From: Deltaproteobacteria bacterium
Lineage (GTDB): Bacteria > Desulfobacterota > Desulfobulbia > Desulfobulbales > VMSU01
Assembly (NCBI GenBank): GCA_024275235.1
Contig: JAJRZN010000005.1
Location: 1 to 35,340 of the forward strand
DNA: 35,340 bases
Direction of reading: 5' to 3'
Numbering within the stretch: the first letter of the stretch is position 1; each line of letters starts with the position of its first letter. Below the pieces are notes generated by a model. That model was not told where the DNA came from and made no database searches. It was given only the letters and a program-made list of their open reading frames with translations. This document shows positions 1 to 7,813 of this stretch, one piece after another. The position numbers were made by a program, and so were the translations under genes.

Positions 1-1
1 G

Positions 2-1015
2 GTTTACGCCCTGACCCCCAATGGTGATGTCAAGGAACTGCCCACGGGCAGCAGTCCCCTTGATTTCGCCTACAGTATTCACACCGATGTGGGGCATCAT
101 TGCGTGGGAGCTAAAATTGACGGCCGGATAGTTCCTCTGAAATACAGCATCCAGAATGGTGATGTTATTGAGATTATAACCGCGCCCCGCCAGCATCCGA
201 ATCAGGGCTGGCTGGCCCTGGCCAAAACCAGCCGGGCTCGCAGCCGCATTCGTCACTGGTTGAAGCAGGAGGAGAAAAACCGTTTTCTTGAGGACGGCCG
301 TGACATCTGTGAACGGGAATTGCGCCGCCATAATCTAAGTATCAAACGCCTGATAAAAACCGGCCATCTCCAGAACTTACTCAAAAAATTCAACAGTCAT
401 CATCTTGATGACTTACTATGCCGGGTGGGGAGCGGGGAGATTACCGTGGCCCAGTTAACCGCAGCCTTTGAGCCGCCGGAATTAAAGGACGGGAAGGGTG
501 ATGCTGCTGATTTAACAACGGGATGCCTGCCCGTGGGGGCGAGAAAAAAGGCCAGAAGCCGACAAGATGGCAGTGGCAGTCTGGTAAAAATTGACGGCAT
601 TGATAATATGATGATTAAGATCAGCAACTGTTGCATGCCCATGCCGGGCGATGAGATTGTCGGTTTTATTACCTCTGGACGCGGAGTTTCGGTACATAAG
701 GCGGGTTGCCGAAACTTTCTGGCCACCGACCCTCAGCGCCACGTGGCGGTGGAATGGGCCGCTGATTCACACCAGACGCTTAAAGCCAGAATTCAGGTGA
801 TGGCCCATAACAGTAAGGGCCTGCTGGTCAGTCTCTGTAACGTGATAACTAACAGTGATGGAGCGGAAATTATGGATGTTGAAGCCCATACCTCAAAAAA
901 TTCCGGCCAGGCCCATATCGGTATAGTGGTGAATGTCTCTGGCCGACGCCAGTTAAATACTATTCTGCAACAGATAAGACAGATGGAAAACGTCCTGGAG
1001 GCCGAGAGGGGATAG
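2..1015 (+). CDS. Rel/SpoT family (p)ppGpp synthetase/hydrolase, C-terminal part (5' truncated by window)
   Basis: The reading frame is open from the first base, so this is only the regulatory half of a long bifunctional Rel protein; the HD hydrolase and synthetase domains lie outside the window. The first ~60 codons, starting VYALTPNGDVKELP, form a TGS domain with the family's DFAYxIHTDVGHHCxGAKIDG pattern. A helical region follows, then a Cys-rich stretch around ISNCCMPMPGDEI typical of the zinc-finger/RIS domain of long Rel enzymes. The last ~75 residues (VMAHNSKGLLVSLCNVI...) look like an ACT domain. These parts normally sense ribosome-bound uncharged tRNA and amino acids and control ppGpp turnover. 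Rel and SpoT cannot be told apart from this fragment. It runs towards rpmB on the other strand, with a short palindrome between them. Confidence 0.95.
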   Translation, partial: VYALTPNGDVKELPTGSSPLDFAYSIHTDVGHHCVGAKIDGRIVPLKYSIQNGDVIEIITAPRQHPNQGWLALAKTSRARSRIRHWLKQEEKNRFLEDGRDICERELRRHNLSIKRLIKTGHLQNLLKKFNSHHLDDLLCRVGSGEITVAQLTAAFEPPELKDGKGDAADLTTGCLPVGARKKARSRQDGSGSLVKIDGIDNMMIKISNCCMPMPGDEIVGFITSGRGVSVHKAGCRNFLATDPQRHVAVEWAADSHQTLKARIQVMAHNSKGLLVSLCNVITNSDGAEIMDVEAHTSKNSGQAHIGIVVNVSGRRQLNTILQQIRQMENVLEAERG

Positions 1016-1018
1016 TAG

Positions 1019-1040
1019 GCGCTCTCTCGAGAGAAAGCGC
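1019..1040. terminator. Palindrome between convergent rel/spoT and rpmB
   Basis: A GCGC-TCTCTC arm is followed immediately by GAGAGA, two unpaired A, and GCGC. It sits in the 46-base gap between two converging genes, so it may stop transcription from both sides. The T-run is poor, so its strength is uncertain. Confidence 0.4.
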
Positions 1041-1061
1041 TTATTCGTTGGCGGCTGGGCG

Positions 1062-1268
1062 TTATTTTAATTTTACCGCTGGTTTGGTGATGGCCCCGGA
1101 GCGGATACAGCGGGTGCAGACGGTCATCCGTTTGGCGTTACCGCCGTCAGCAGCAACTCTCACTGTCTTCAAATTAGGCAGCCAGCGGCGGCGGGTTTTG
1201 TTGTGGGCGTGGCTGACATTATTGCCGGAAACCGGCTTTTTACCACATATTTCACACATTCTGGACAT
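1062..1268 (-). CDS. rpmB: 50S ribosomal protein L28
   Basis: This 68-residue basic protein matches L28 along its full length: it opens with [11 protein letters not shown], continues with [18 protein letters not shown], and ends with a [13 protein letters not shown] segment. It binds 23S rRNA in the large subunit. Two Cys pairs (CEIC near residue 5 and CTRC near residue 51) indicate the zinc-binding form of L28. A GAGGAG Shine-Dalgarno sequence lies about 6 bases before the ATG. The gene stands alone here, without rpmG beside it, and diverges from the glycoside-hydrolase gene across an AT-rich 86-base gap. Confidence 0.97.
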   Translation of the reverse strand: MSRMCEICGKKPVSGNNVSHAHNKTRRRWLPNLKTVRVAADGGNAKRMTVCTRCIRSGAITKPAVKLK

Positions 1269-1316
1269 AATAAACTCCTCTTATAACAATAATAATATTA
1301 AATTTGAGAATCCGAT

Positions 1317-1345
1317 AATATACTATTTTTGTCAGATTTTAGCAA
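1317..1345 (-). promoter_or_regulatory. Predicted sigma70-type promoter for rpmB
   Basis: On the minus strand TTGCTA (1345-1340) is separated by 17 bases from TATATT (1322-1317). This would start transcription near 1310, giving a leader of about 40 bases before the rpmB ATG. Assigned by eye from the consensus only. Confidence 0.4.
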
Positions 1346-1354
1346 GACAAATAA

Positions 1355-3244
1355 ATGAAAGTCAAATTCAAAATTTCAGTCATAATTTTACTGTTTTTAT
1401 GGCAGCCCCTGAGTACCGAGGCAAGGGTCACAATTACCGTTAACCGTCGTCAGATTGTTCAGCCTGATTTTAAGGGTTTTAATGCCGTATACCATGCCTT
1501 TTGCTATATGCCGGAAGCTAAGGAGGAGGGGATGAATGACGCCTTGCGGGCCGTGGAGTTCCGACGGGTCAGCAGCTCAGGCCTCAAGATAGCCCGTACC
1601 TTTTACCGCCCTGACTGGGCCATGGGTCATGGTTACTGGTCAAGACCCGATTGGCAGTCAGTGCGGATGAAGGCCCTTTATAAATGGCTGGCGGCCATGC
1701 GGCAACGCCATATTAAGGTGGGCCTTAATATGGGCTGGTGGTTCAGTCGTGACGTGATCTGGCGGCACGATCAACATCTGCCCGTCTACCCGGGGGACAT
1801 TGATCATTACGCGGCCTGGGTTAGTGAATCCCTGGGGCAGATCATTGAAACCCGCGGATTCACCAATGTAAAATATATCTTCATGTTCACGGAACCAGGT
1901 TCCAAAATGGGCGATTTGCCTGGCGGCTGGCGCCAATGGCCCTATTATGTCAAGGTTTTAAAGGCGGTAGACAAACGACTGCGGGCCGACGGCCGCCGCC
2001 GCCTGATAAAGATTGTCGGCCCCGATACTTCTCATGGCCGGGGGTGGTTGAAAAGGGCGGTGGTTGAATTAAATAAGGTTATTGATATCTATAGTGCTCA
2101 TAGTTACCGCCCCCGTAATTACAAGGAATGGTTAGAGCTGGCTCGTGAAATTAAGGCGGAGACCGCTGTCACCGGTAAACCGTTCTGGATTGATGAATAT
2201 GGGGTGCCTGGCCTTAAGCTGCGTCAAACAGCGCTCTATGGCAATCTTATCGCCCAGGCCAATGCCGCTTTTTTAAACGCCGGGGCTCAGGCCACATTTT
2301 TATGGACGTTCAATGATCAATACTACCCTTACCCCCTGCAATATCTTTCCAACAAGGATGACTTTATCGACGGCCTTCATAAGTGGGGACTCTTTCCCTG
2401 GCTGCCGGAAAGTCGGGCGGTCCGGCCGGCCTGGTATGTCTATACCATGCTGGGCCGTTTCCTCGGCGGGTCGGCAAGACAGGTGTATAAAACAGAGGGC
2501 GGCCCGCGGTTACGGGCTGCCGCCACCGGCCGGGCTCACGAGTTGAGTATTCTGCTGGTAAACAGCGGCAGTAAAAGGCTTGATTTTCGGCTTAAGGTCA
2601 GAGGATGGGCCGGAACCGGCCTTTATTCCTATATCTTCGACCCGCAGGCCTTGAACAGCTGGCAGCCGGGTGAGGAAATAATTCCCCGTCATTGGGTTTT
2701 ATTTTCCGCCGGTGGAGTTTTGAGGGCCAGTATTCCGGCTCGGGGGGTAATGGTCTACAGTACGAAGCGGCAGAACCTGACGGGGCCGCCTCTCCTGGCC
2801 GGTGGGGAGGGTATAAACTTAAGCTCAGGCAAACAGATCCAGGCCTCTTCGAGTGTCAGCGGTCATCCTGCCGCCAATCTCGTTGATGATCGCCGATTAT
2901 CTTATTGGCGGGCCAGTGATAATGATCGCCACCCCTGGTTTGTCATTGATTTAGGTAAAGAGTATTGGCTCAAAAAGGCTGAGGTCTGCCCCCGGGTTGA
3001 TCGCCAAAAGAAGATTGGAGCTGGATTCCCGGCAGCTTATATACTGGAAACCAGTCTCAATGGCAGCTCCTGGCAAGAGGCGGGCGCTGAAACCAACATT
3101 CAGCATCTGACGGCCGAAGTACGCGGACTTTCCTTCACCCCCCGTCTGGCCCGCTATGTACGTTTTACCGGTACCAGAGCCTCAGGTTCAACTAATCTTA
3201 CGATCAGCGAGCTGCGACTTTATGGGATGGCGCGGAAGCGGTAA
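1355..3244 (+). CDS. Secreted glycoside-hydrolase-like protein (clan GH-A fold) with C-terminal F5/8 type C domain
   Basis: The 629-residue product begins with a signal peptide (basic MKVKFK, then a hydrophobic core to about residue 20). Residues ~30-370 resemble a TIM-barrel retaining glycosidase. Glu180 in FMFTEPGS occupies the place of the acid/base of an NEP-type motif, and Glu281 in PFWIDEYG the place of the nucleophile. A beta-rich segment follows, and residues ~490-625 look like a discoidin/F5-8C (CBM32-like) module (NLVDDRRLSYWRASDNDRHP, WFVIDLGKEYWL). It probably acts on a polysaccharide or glycan in the periplasm or outside the cell; the substrate cannot be predicted. No sugar transporter or regulator is nearby. 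It converges on bioB with only 4 bases between stop codons. The Shine-Dalgarno sequence is weak. The exact GH family is uncertain. Confidence 0.75.
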   Translation: MKVKFKISVIILLFLWQPLSTEARVTITVNRRQIVQPDFKGFNAVYHAFCYMPEAKEEGMNDALRAVEFRRVSSSGLKIARTFYRPDWAMGHGYWSRPDWQSVRMKALYKWLAAMRQRHIKVGLNMGWWFSRDVIWRHDQHLPVYPGDIDHYAAWVSESLGQIIETRGFTNVKYIFMFTEPGSKMGDLPGGWRQWPYYVKVLKAVDKRLRADGRRRLIKIVGPDTSHGRGWLKRAVVELNKVIDIYSAHSYRPRNYKEWLELAREIKAETAVTGKPFWIDEYGVPGLKLRQTALYGNLIAQANAAFLNAGAQATFLWTFNDQYYPYPLQYLSNKDDFIDGLHKWGLFPWLPESRAVRPAWYVYTMLGRFLGGSARQVYKTEGGPRLRAAATGRAHELSILLVNSGSKRLDFRLKVRGWAGTGLYSYIFDPQALNSWQPGEEIIPRHWVLFSAGGVLRASIPARGVMVYSTKRQNLTGPPLLAGGEGINLSSGKQIQASSSVSGHPAANLVDDRRLSYWRASDNDRHPWFVIDLGKEYWLKKAEVCPRVDRQKKIGAGFPAAYILETSLNGSSWQEAGAETNIQHLTAEVRGLSFTPRLARYVRFTGTRASGSTNLTISELRLYGMARKR

Positions 3245-3248
3245 GCGC

Positions 3249-4184
3249 TCAGGCGGGTGCGGGAATCATCTCCTGCCATATCTGCCGCATCTCAGCGGCG
3301 AAATTAAGATCATCATTCGGCATCCGGCCACGTTCGGTGAGATAACCGCCGATCATCATCCCGTCAGCCCCGGCCATGAAGGCGGAACCGAGAAAGTCCT
3401 GTAAAGCGGTTTCCCGGCCGGCAGCCAGGCGGATCGGGATATCCGGCATGAGAATACGGTAGATGGCAATACCACGCAGGGCGTCAAGTGCCGATAGCGG
3501 CGGCTGGTGGGCCAGGGGGGTGCCGGGCAGGGGAATGAGGATGTTGATGGGAACTGAATCCGCTCCGCAGTCCCGCAGGGAAAGAGCCATTGAAATACGG
3601 TCATCTTCCGTCTCGCCCAGGCCGAAGATACCGCCGGCACAGACTTCAAGCCCGGCCTCGTGGGCGGCATCAATGGTGGCGATACGTTCCTGGAAACTGT
3701 GGGTACTGACGATATTCGGGAAAAATTCTCTCGAAGTCTCTAAATTATGATGATATCGGCTCAGGCCCGCTTCCTTCAGCATCTTGAAGTCCTGAAGTCC
3801 GAGTATCCCGAAAGAGGCGCAAACCTTAATGCCGACCTGCTTCCTGATGGCCGTAATTGCCTCAGCGGCCTGTTTTAAATCTTGTGCTCCGAGACCACGG
3901 CCGCTGGTAACTAAGGAAAAATGGCTGGCCTGATTGTCCCTGGCCTGGCTGGCAGCCTGGAGAATTTCATCACGTTCCTTAAGGCCGTAAACCGGAGCGT
4001 TGGTATGGTAATGAGCGGATTGAACGCAGAACCGGCAGTCTTCACTGCAGTTACCAGATTTGGCATTTATAATACTGCACAGCGAGAAATCAAGGCCCCG
4101 CCGGCCATTAAGCTTGGCAGCCAAGGCCTGGGACATAAGCTCATGACAGGTATTTCCTTTAAGATTTTCGAGCTTTTGCCTCAT
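3249..4184 (-). CDS. bioB: Biotin synthase
   Basis: A radical-SAM enzyme that inserts sulfur into dethiobiotin to make biotin. The SAM-cluster motif is C46-x3-C50-x2-C53 (SGNCSEDCRFC), as in BioB. Other family landmarks are VCASFGILG, YHHNLETS, EVCAGGIFGLGE and the Arg of PIRLAAGRE; the Cys residues and that Arg match ligands of the auxiliary [2Fe-2S] cluster. I place the start at 4184 (MRQKLENL, 311 residues), because GAGGA lies 6 bases before that ATG; the ATG at 4190 directly abuts the same Shine-Dalgarno and is less likely. The frame stays open further upstream into pcnB, but that extension is not BioB-like. It is the last gene of the NMO-pcnB-bioB operon. No other bio genes are present in the window. 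Confidence 0.95.
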   Translation of the reverse strand: MRQKLENLKGNTCHELMSQALAAKLNGRRGLDFSLCSIINAKSGNCSEDCRFCVQSAHYHTNAPVYGLKERDEILQAASQARDNQASHFSLVTSGRGLGAQDLKQAAEAITAIRKQVGIKVCASFGILGLQDFKMLKEAGLSRYHHNLETSREFFPNIVSTHSFQERIATIDAAHEAGLEVCAGGIFGLGETEDDRISMALSLRDCGADSVPINILIPLPGTPLAHQPPLSALDALRGIAIYRILMPDIPIRLAAGRETALQDFLGSAFMAGADGMMIGGYLTERGRMPNDDLNFAAEMRQIWQEMIPAPA

Positions 4185-4197
4185 CGTCATTCCTCGC

Positions 4198-5550
4198 TTA
4201 ATTCTGGCGGAAGCCGAAAACACCACCCTTGGTATTTATGGCATAGGCCGTTCCCCGGCCGCCATGTGACGGCCCTCTTCTGCCCGGTGGGCGACCTGCC
4301 TTTTTAGGTTGATCAACAATAGCCGGGGCAAGAAAAGGAAGATCGTCGGCAATTGGGCCGCCATTGACCTCCTTGATAATCTGAAAGAGATGCATGCCGC
4401 TTTTGAAATAGCTCTTTTTCTGCAGCCATTTGGGCCAGTCCTTGCCGTTATCGTGTTTCAGCAGCAACGGCAGAGTCGCCAGACTGCGGGCCACATCATC
4501 CTGCATGGCACGCTTTATATTAAGATTACTGAACATTTCGGCCAGTCTCTCTCGAATATTACGGGAGAGAAGATAGGATTCCTTCTGGGTCCGGGTGTTT
4601 TGCATATCTAATTCCGCCTCGGCCCATGGCACAAGAAGTAAAGAGATGAGCAGACCGTCGGGCAGTTTCTGGGCTGTTTTAATCAGGCGGTCAATAACGT
4701 TCAGGATGGCCGACAGCCTGCTCTTATTAGCCGCGGCGTTTTCATGCTCGGTAAGTATATGGCTATAAAAGGGGAAGATGGTGTAGAAAATCCCACTTTC
4801 AACGGCCAGTTCAGCCCATGACCGGCAGGCGCCTCCGCGTAGATCTTTTAATAACTCATCCCGAATGCGGGAGACCGGACAGAGTAGTAATTTATCCCGA
4901 TTGCGGAGAATTGCCTGCCAGGTCTCCGCTTCTACCTCGAAATCAGCCCGGGCCGCGTGCCTGATTACCCGCATCATGCGGACCGGATCCCTGGTGATGC
5001 GCCGGTCTGGATCGCCAATGAGCCGGACAATACGGTTCTTAAGATCATCGACTCCACCGATAAAATCAATCACGGTGGAGCCCTCAATCTCATAGAAGAG
5101 GGCGTTAATGGTTAAATCCCGGCGAAAGGCATCTTCAACGGGGGTGCCGAAGGAATTATTGGCGGGCAGCACAACATCATCGCCGGTAATTTCATATTCA
5201 CTGCGGCGGCGAAAGGTGGCCACCTCAATAATTTTACCACCATTAAAAAAAACCTGCACCAGACGAAAACGACGGCCAATTATCCGGCTGTTACGAAAGA
5301 CCTTCCTGACCTGAGCCGGCCGGGCACTGGTGCTGATATCAAAATCCTTGGGCGCTTTGCCGAGAAAAATATCCCGCACTCCGCCACCAACGAGATAGAC
5401 GGTAAAACCCGCCTGCCGCAAACGCCTTAAGACCATAAGGGCATCGGCGTCAATTTCATTATTGGTAATGGGATGCTGACCCCTGGGGATAATCTGAGGA
5501 GCCGGTAAATTATCATCTACTGCTTCTGCCGTTGATTCTGAAGTGGTCAT
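4198..5550 (-). CDS. pcnB: Poly(A) polymerase / CCA-adding family nucleotidyltransferase, PcnB type
   Basis: A class II nucleotidyltransferase of 450 residues. The head domain shows VYLVGGGVRD (53-60) followed by the metal-binding DFD (69-71). The next segment, VRKVFRNSRIIGRRFRLVQV, is the pattern that marks PcnB poly(A) polymerases rather than plain CCA enzymes. The RNA-binding segment RDPVRMMRVIRHAARADF follows. The C-terminus carries a basic stretch (KKAGRPPGRRGPSH), as PcnB proteins often do. The expected role is to add 3' poly(A) tails that feed RNA decay; a dual or CCA role cannot be excluded in this phylum. The start codon overlaps the upstream NMO-family stop as ATGA, so the two are probably translationally coupled. 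bioB follows directly. Confidence 0.85.
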   Translation of the reverse strand: MTTSESTAEAVDDNLPAPQIIPRGQHPITNNEIDADALMVLRRLRQAGFTVYLVGGGVRDIFLGKAPKDFDISTSARPAQVRKVFRNSRIIGRRFRLVQVFFNGGKIIEVATFRRRSEYEITGDDVVLPANNSFGTPVEDAFRRDLTINALFYEIEGSTVIDFIGGVDDLKNRIVRLIGDPDRRITRDPVRMMRVIRHAARADFEVEAETWQAILRNRDKLLLCPVSRIRDELLKDLRGGACRSWAELAVESGIFYTIFPFYSHILTEHENAAANKSRLSAILNVIDRLIKTAQKLPDGLLISLLLVPWAEAELDMQNTRTQKESYLLSRNIRERLAEMFSNLNIKRAMQDDVARSLATLPLLLKHDNGKDWPKWLQKKSYFKSGMHLFQIIKEVNGGPIADDLPFLAPAIVDQPKKAGRPPGRRGPSHGGRGTAYAINTKGGVFGFRQN

Positions 5551-6527
5551 AATGTATGGCTGTCTTCCTTGTATACCGATTCCGCCTGTGAGACAAATTG
5601 CTCAAAAACCTGTTTGACGGTCAATATTTCATTGAGTTTATAGACGTTTTCGCCGGAAAAAACCAAACCGTTCTCCGCGTCTCCCTGGCAGGCCGCCATA
5701 TTGAGACGCTGATTGATACAGTAGAGATAATCACACTTTTTCAGGCACTTATATTCACAGGATTCAGGTTTGACAGATTTGCCGCCCATCAAGTCCCGCA
5801 CGAATTTATTTTTAATGGCCCGGCCCGGCAGGCCAACCGGTGAACGCATCAGGGTTACATCATCCTTGCCCGCCTTCAGAAAGGCCTGCTTAAAGCTGTC
5901 AGCAACATCACATTCCTTAGTGAGGACAAAACGGGTGGCAATCTGGATGCCGTCGGCCCCGTATTTATCCATCATTTCTGCCATTTCAAAGCCATTGGTA
6001 ATGCCGCCGGCGGCAATCAGTGGAACCTTTTTAACCACCTTTCTGATTTCCGGGAAAATTTTTCTCAAGGGCTGATCCGTGCCAAGATGGCCACCGGCCT
6101 CCTTGGCCTCGACAATAATAGCCGCCGCCCCCAGCTTCTCGGCCAGGCGGGCAAAGGCGGGGGTGGAGACAATTGAGACGATGGGAGTATTATGTTTCTT
6201 GCCAACCTTGAATATATCACGGGAAAAACCGGCCCCGGTAACAATAATGTCTACTCCGGCCTCAATGGATCCCATGACAAGATTGTAAAAATTCTTCATG
6301 GCGAACATAATATTAACGGCTATAATGCCCTTGGTGGCCTTCCTGGCCCGGGCAATATCTTCCTTCAGCTCTGATACCGGCAGCCCGGAGCCGCCAATAG
6401 TACCGATTCCACCGCATTCGGAGACCGGAGCGGCCAGGGCGGAGGTGGAAACTCTGATAGACATACCACCTTGAATCAGGGGAACAGCCGCAGTATATTG
6501 ACCAATAGTCAAAGAGGGTAATTTCAT
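5547..6527 (-). CDS. NAD(P)H-dependent flavin oxidoreductase, nitronate monooxygenase/FabK family
   Basis: A 326-residue FMN-binding TIM barrel. The N-terminus LIQGGMSIRVS, the GGIGTIGG loop, the VTGAGFS strand, EAKEAGGHLG, PLIAAGGITNG and DGIQIATRF are the typical phosphate- and flavin-binding landmarks of the 2-nitropropane dioxygenase/FabK/YrpB group. A Cys cluster near residue 260 (CEYKCLKKCDYLYC) occurs in many anaerobe members and could hold metal or form disulfides. Substrate specificity between nitronate oxidation and enoyl-ACP reduction cannot be fixed; there are no fab genes nearby. A GGAG sequence lies about 10 bases before the ATG. First gene of a minus-strand operon with pcnB (4-base overlap) and bioB. 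Confidence 0.85.
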   Translation of the reverse strand: MKLPSLTIGQYTAAVPLIQGGMSIRVSTSALAAPVSECGGIGTIGGSGLPVSELKEDIARARKATKGIIAVNIMFAMKNFYNLVMGSIEAGVDIIVTGAGFSRDIFKVGKKHNTPIVSIVSTPAFARLAEKLGAAAIIVEAKEAGGHLGTDQPLRKIFPEIRKVVKKVPLIAAGGITNGFEMAEMMDKYGADGIQIATRFVLTKECDVADSFKQAFLKAGKDDVTLMRSPVGLPGRAIKNKFVRDLMGGKSVKPESCEYKCLKKCDYLYCINQRLNMAACQGDAENGLVFSGENVYKLNEILTVKQVFEQFVSQAESVYKEDSHTL

Positions 6528-6695
6528 TCAGCAGGACTCCGGCCAGCGGCAACAGCCGCCAGGGTTAATGATTTTTATTTATTGTTTAAAACAAGTAAAA
6601 GAATAGAAGAGTCTCATATAATGCAACTCTTGGCCATGTTTGTCAAGGATGTTAGGCGTAGTGAGCCGAAATACAGAAAATCACAGGATATAATT

Positions 6696-7271
6696 ATGCG
6701 GGTTGAACCGGGTACGATTGGCTTTGATATTGACGGCGTGGTGGCCGATACCACTGAGGCCTTTCTTCGTATTTTGCGGACAAAATACGGAATCAGCGGG
6801 ATTAAAGCGGCTGATATTGTTGAATTTGATGTCTGTCAATGCCTCGACATTGATCCTGAAACAGTAGAGGGAGCCTTTGCCGTCCTGCTGGCCGATCCGC
6901 TGGCGGCAGAAATGCGGCCTCTGCCAGGGGCCGTATCCGTTCTCCAGCGCCTGGGGCGGCAGGCCCCGCTTACCTTTATAACCGCCCGCCCGCAGCATCG
7001 GCCCATTGCCGACTGGCTGTCTCATGTCCTGGGTCGCGAAACATTTCAACGCTGCAGTTTAATTGCCATGGGCGACCACGATGACAAGGCCCGCCATATC
7101 AGGCGGGCGGGGCTGAATTATTTTGTCGATGACCGCTATGAAACCTGTATAGAACTGGAAAGCCAGGAGGATATAACCCCTCTGATCTTCACCCAGCCCT
7201 GGAACAGGGGACGTCATCAGTTGCGCAGTGTATCGTCATGGCAGGAGATCGCGGAATTATGTCATTTATAA
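6696..7271 (+). CDS. HAD-family phosphatase, 5'(3')-deoxyribonucleotidase-like
   Basis: The HAD motifs are in order: [12 protein letters not shown] (nucleophile Asp11 and Asp13 when numbered from this start), TFITARPQ (motif II Thr), a Lys in DDKARHI, and YFVDDRYET (motif III acidic pair). The overall size and the small cap resemble NT5C-type nucleotidases and related uncharacterised HAD proteins that dephosphorylate nucleotides. I chose the ATG at 6696, giving 191 residues, because AGGA lies 8 bases before it and the HAD core begins right after. The frame is open upstream to a TTG at 6582 and an ATG at 6621, but that segment has no HAD similarity. It overlaps the NUDIX gene by 13 bases, and the pair may form a nucleotide clean-up unit. 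Confidence 0.75.
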   Translation: MRVEPGTIGFDIDGVVADTTEAFLRILRTKYGISGIKAADIVEFDVCQCLDIDPETVEGAFAVLLADPLAAEMRPLPGAVSVLQRLGRQAPLTFITARPQHRPIADWLSHVLGRETFQRCSLIAMGDHDDKARHIRRAGLNYFVDDRYETCIELESQEDITPLIFTQPWNRGRHQLRSVSSWQEIAELCHL

Positions 7272-7744
7272 TCTGCCCTCATTGCGGCCGTAATACCGGT
7301 GAATACAAGGCTCCCAAGCCTACGGTTGATATAATTATCGAGATTGCTGGCGGTATAATTCTTATTGAACGCCGCAATCCGCCTCTCGGCTGGGCCCTGC
7401 CTGGCGGTTTTGTTGATTATGGAGAGTCGTTAGAGCAGGCCGCGGTTCGTGAGGCCCGGGAAGAAACCGATCTTGATGTTACCCTGACGGGGCAGTTGGG
7501 GACTTACTCCGATCCCAGGCGTGACCGCCGTTTCCATACCATAAGCACGGTTTTCACCGCCCGGGCCGGCGGCATTCCTCACGGCCGCGATGACGCCCGG
7601 CAGGCCCTGGTGTATTATCCCAACAATCTGCCGTCCCTGGCCTTTGATCACCAGGCTGTTCTCCAGGACTATTTCGCCTTAAAAGATAAAAACACGAGCC
7701 CTGTCCAGCCGCTATTTAGCACGGAGAAGCGAATTGCAAAATAA
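7259..7744 (+). CDS. NUDIX hydrolase
   Basis: Contains an almost canonical Nudix box starting at GFVDYGES and ending [11 protein letters not shown]; the usual Gly near the end of the box is Asp here. The N-terminus carries a CPHCGR pair, as in small zinc-containing NUDIX proteins. [13 protein letters not shown] and the following region resemble ADP-ribose pyrophosphatase/MutT-like enzymes of COG1051 type, which hydrolyse nucleoside diphosphates linked to another moiety. The start at 7259 ([10 protein letters not shown], 161 residues) is preceded by AGGAG; an in-frame ATG at 7238 would add seven unrelated residues. It overlaps the end of the HAD gene, so both are probably made from one transcript. 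Substrate unknown. Confidence 0.9.
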   Translation: MSFIICPHCGRNTGEYKAPKPTVDIIIEIAGGIILIERRNPPLGWALPGGFVDYGESLEQAAVREAREETDLDVTLTGQLGTYSDPRRDRRFHTISTVFTARAGGIPHGRDDARQALVYYPNNLPSLAFDHQAVLQDYFALKDKNTSPVQPLFSTEKRIAK

Positions 7745-7748
7745 AATA

Positions 7749-7777
7749 TTGAAATATACCTTCCGGTCTGGTATAAA
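7749..7777 (+). promoter_or_regulatory. Sigma70-type promoter of the rpsA-sppA-ihf operon
   Basis: TTGAAA (7749-7754), a 17-base spacer and TATAAA (7772-7777) make a near-consensus promoter just after the NUDIX stop. Transcription would begin near 7784, leaving a leader of about 30 bases that contains AGGAGG (7798-7803) 10 bases before the rpsA ATG. Confidence 0.65.
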
Positions 7778-7813
7778 ACTCTATTCTAAAATAGAACAGG
7801 AGGCTTGTCTTTA

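Noticed and set aside
6582-6695. N-terminal extension of the HAD protein from TTG 6582 or ATG 6621
   Set aside because: The added residues have no HAD similarity, and ATG 6696 has a Shine-Dalgarno at the right distance.
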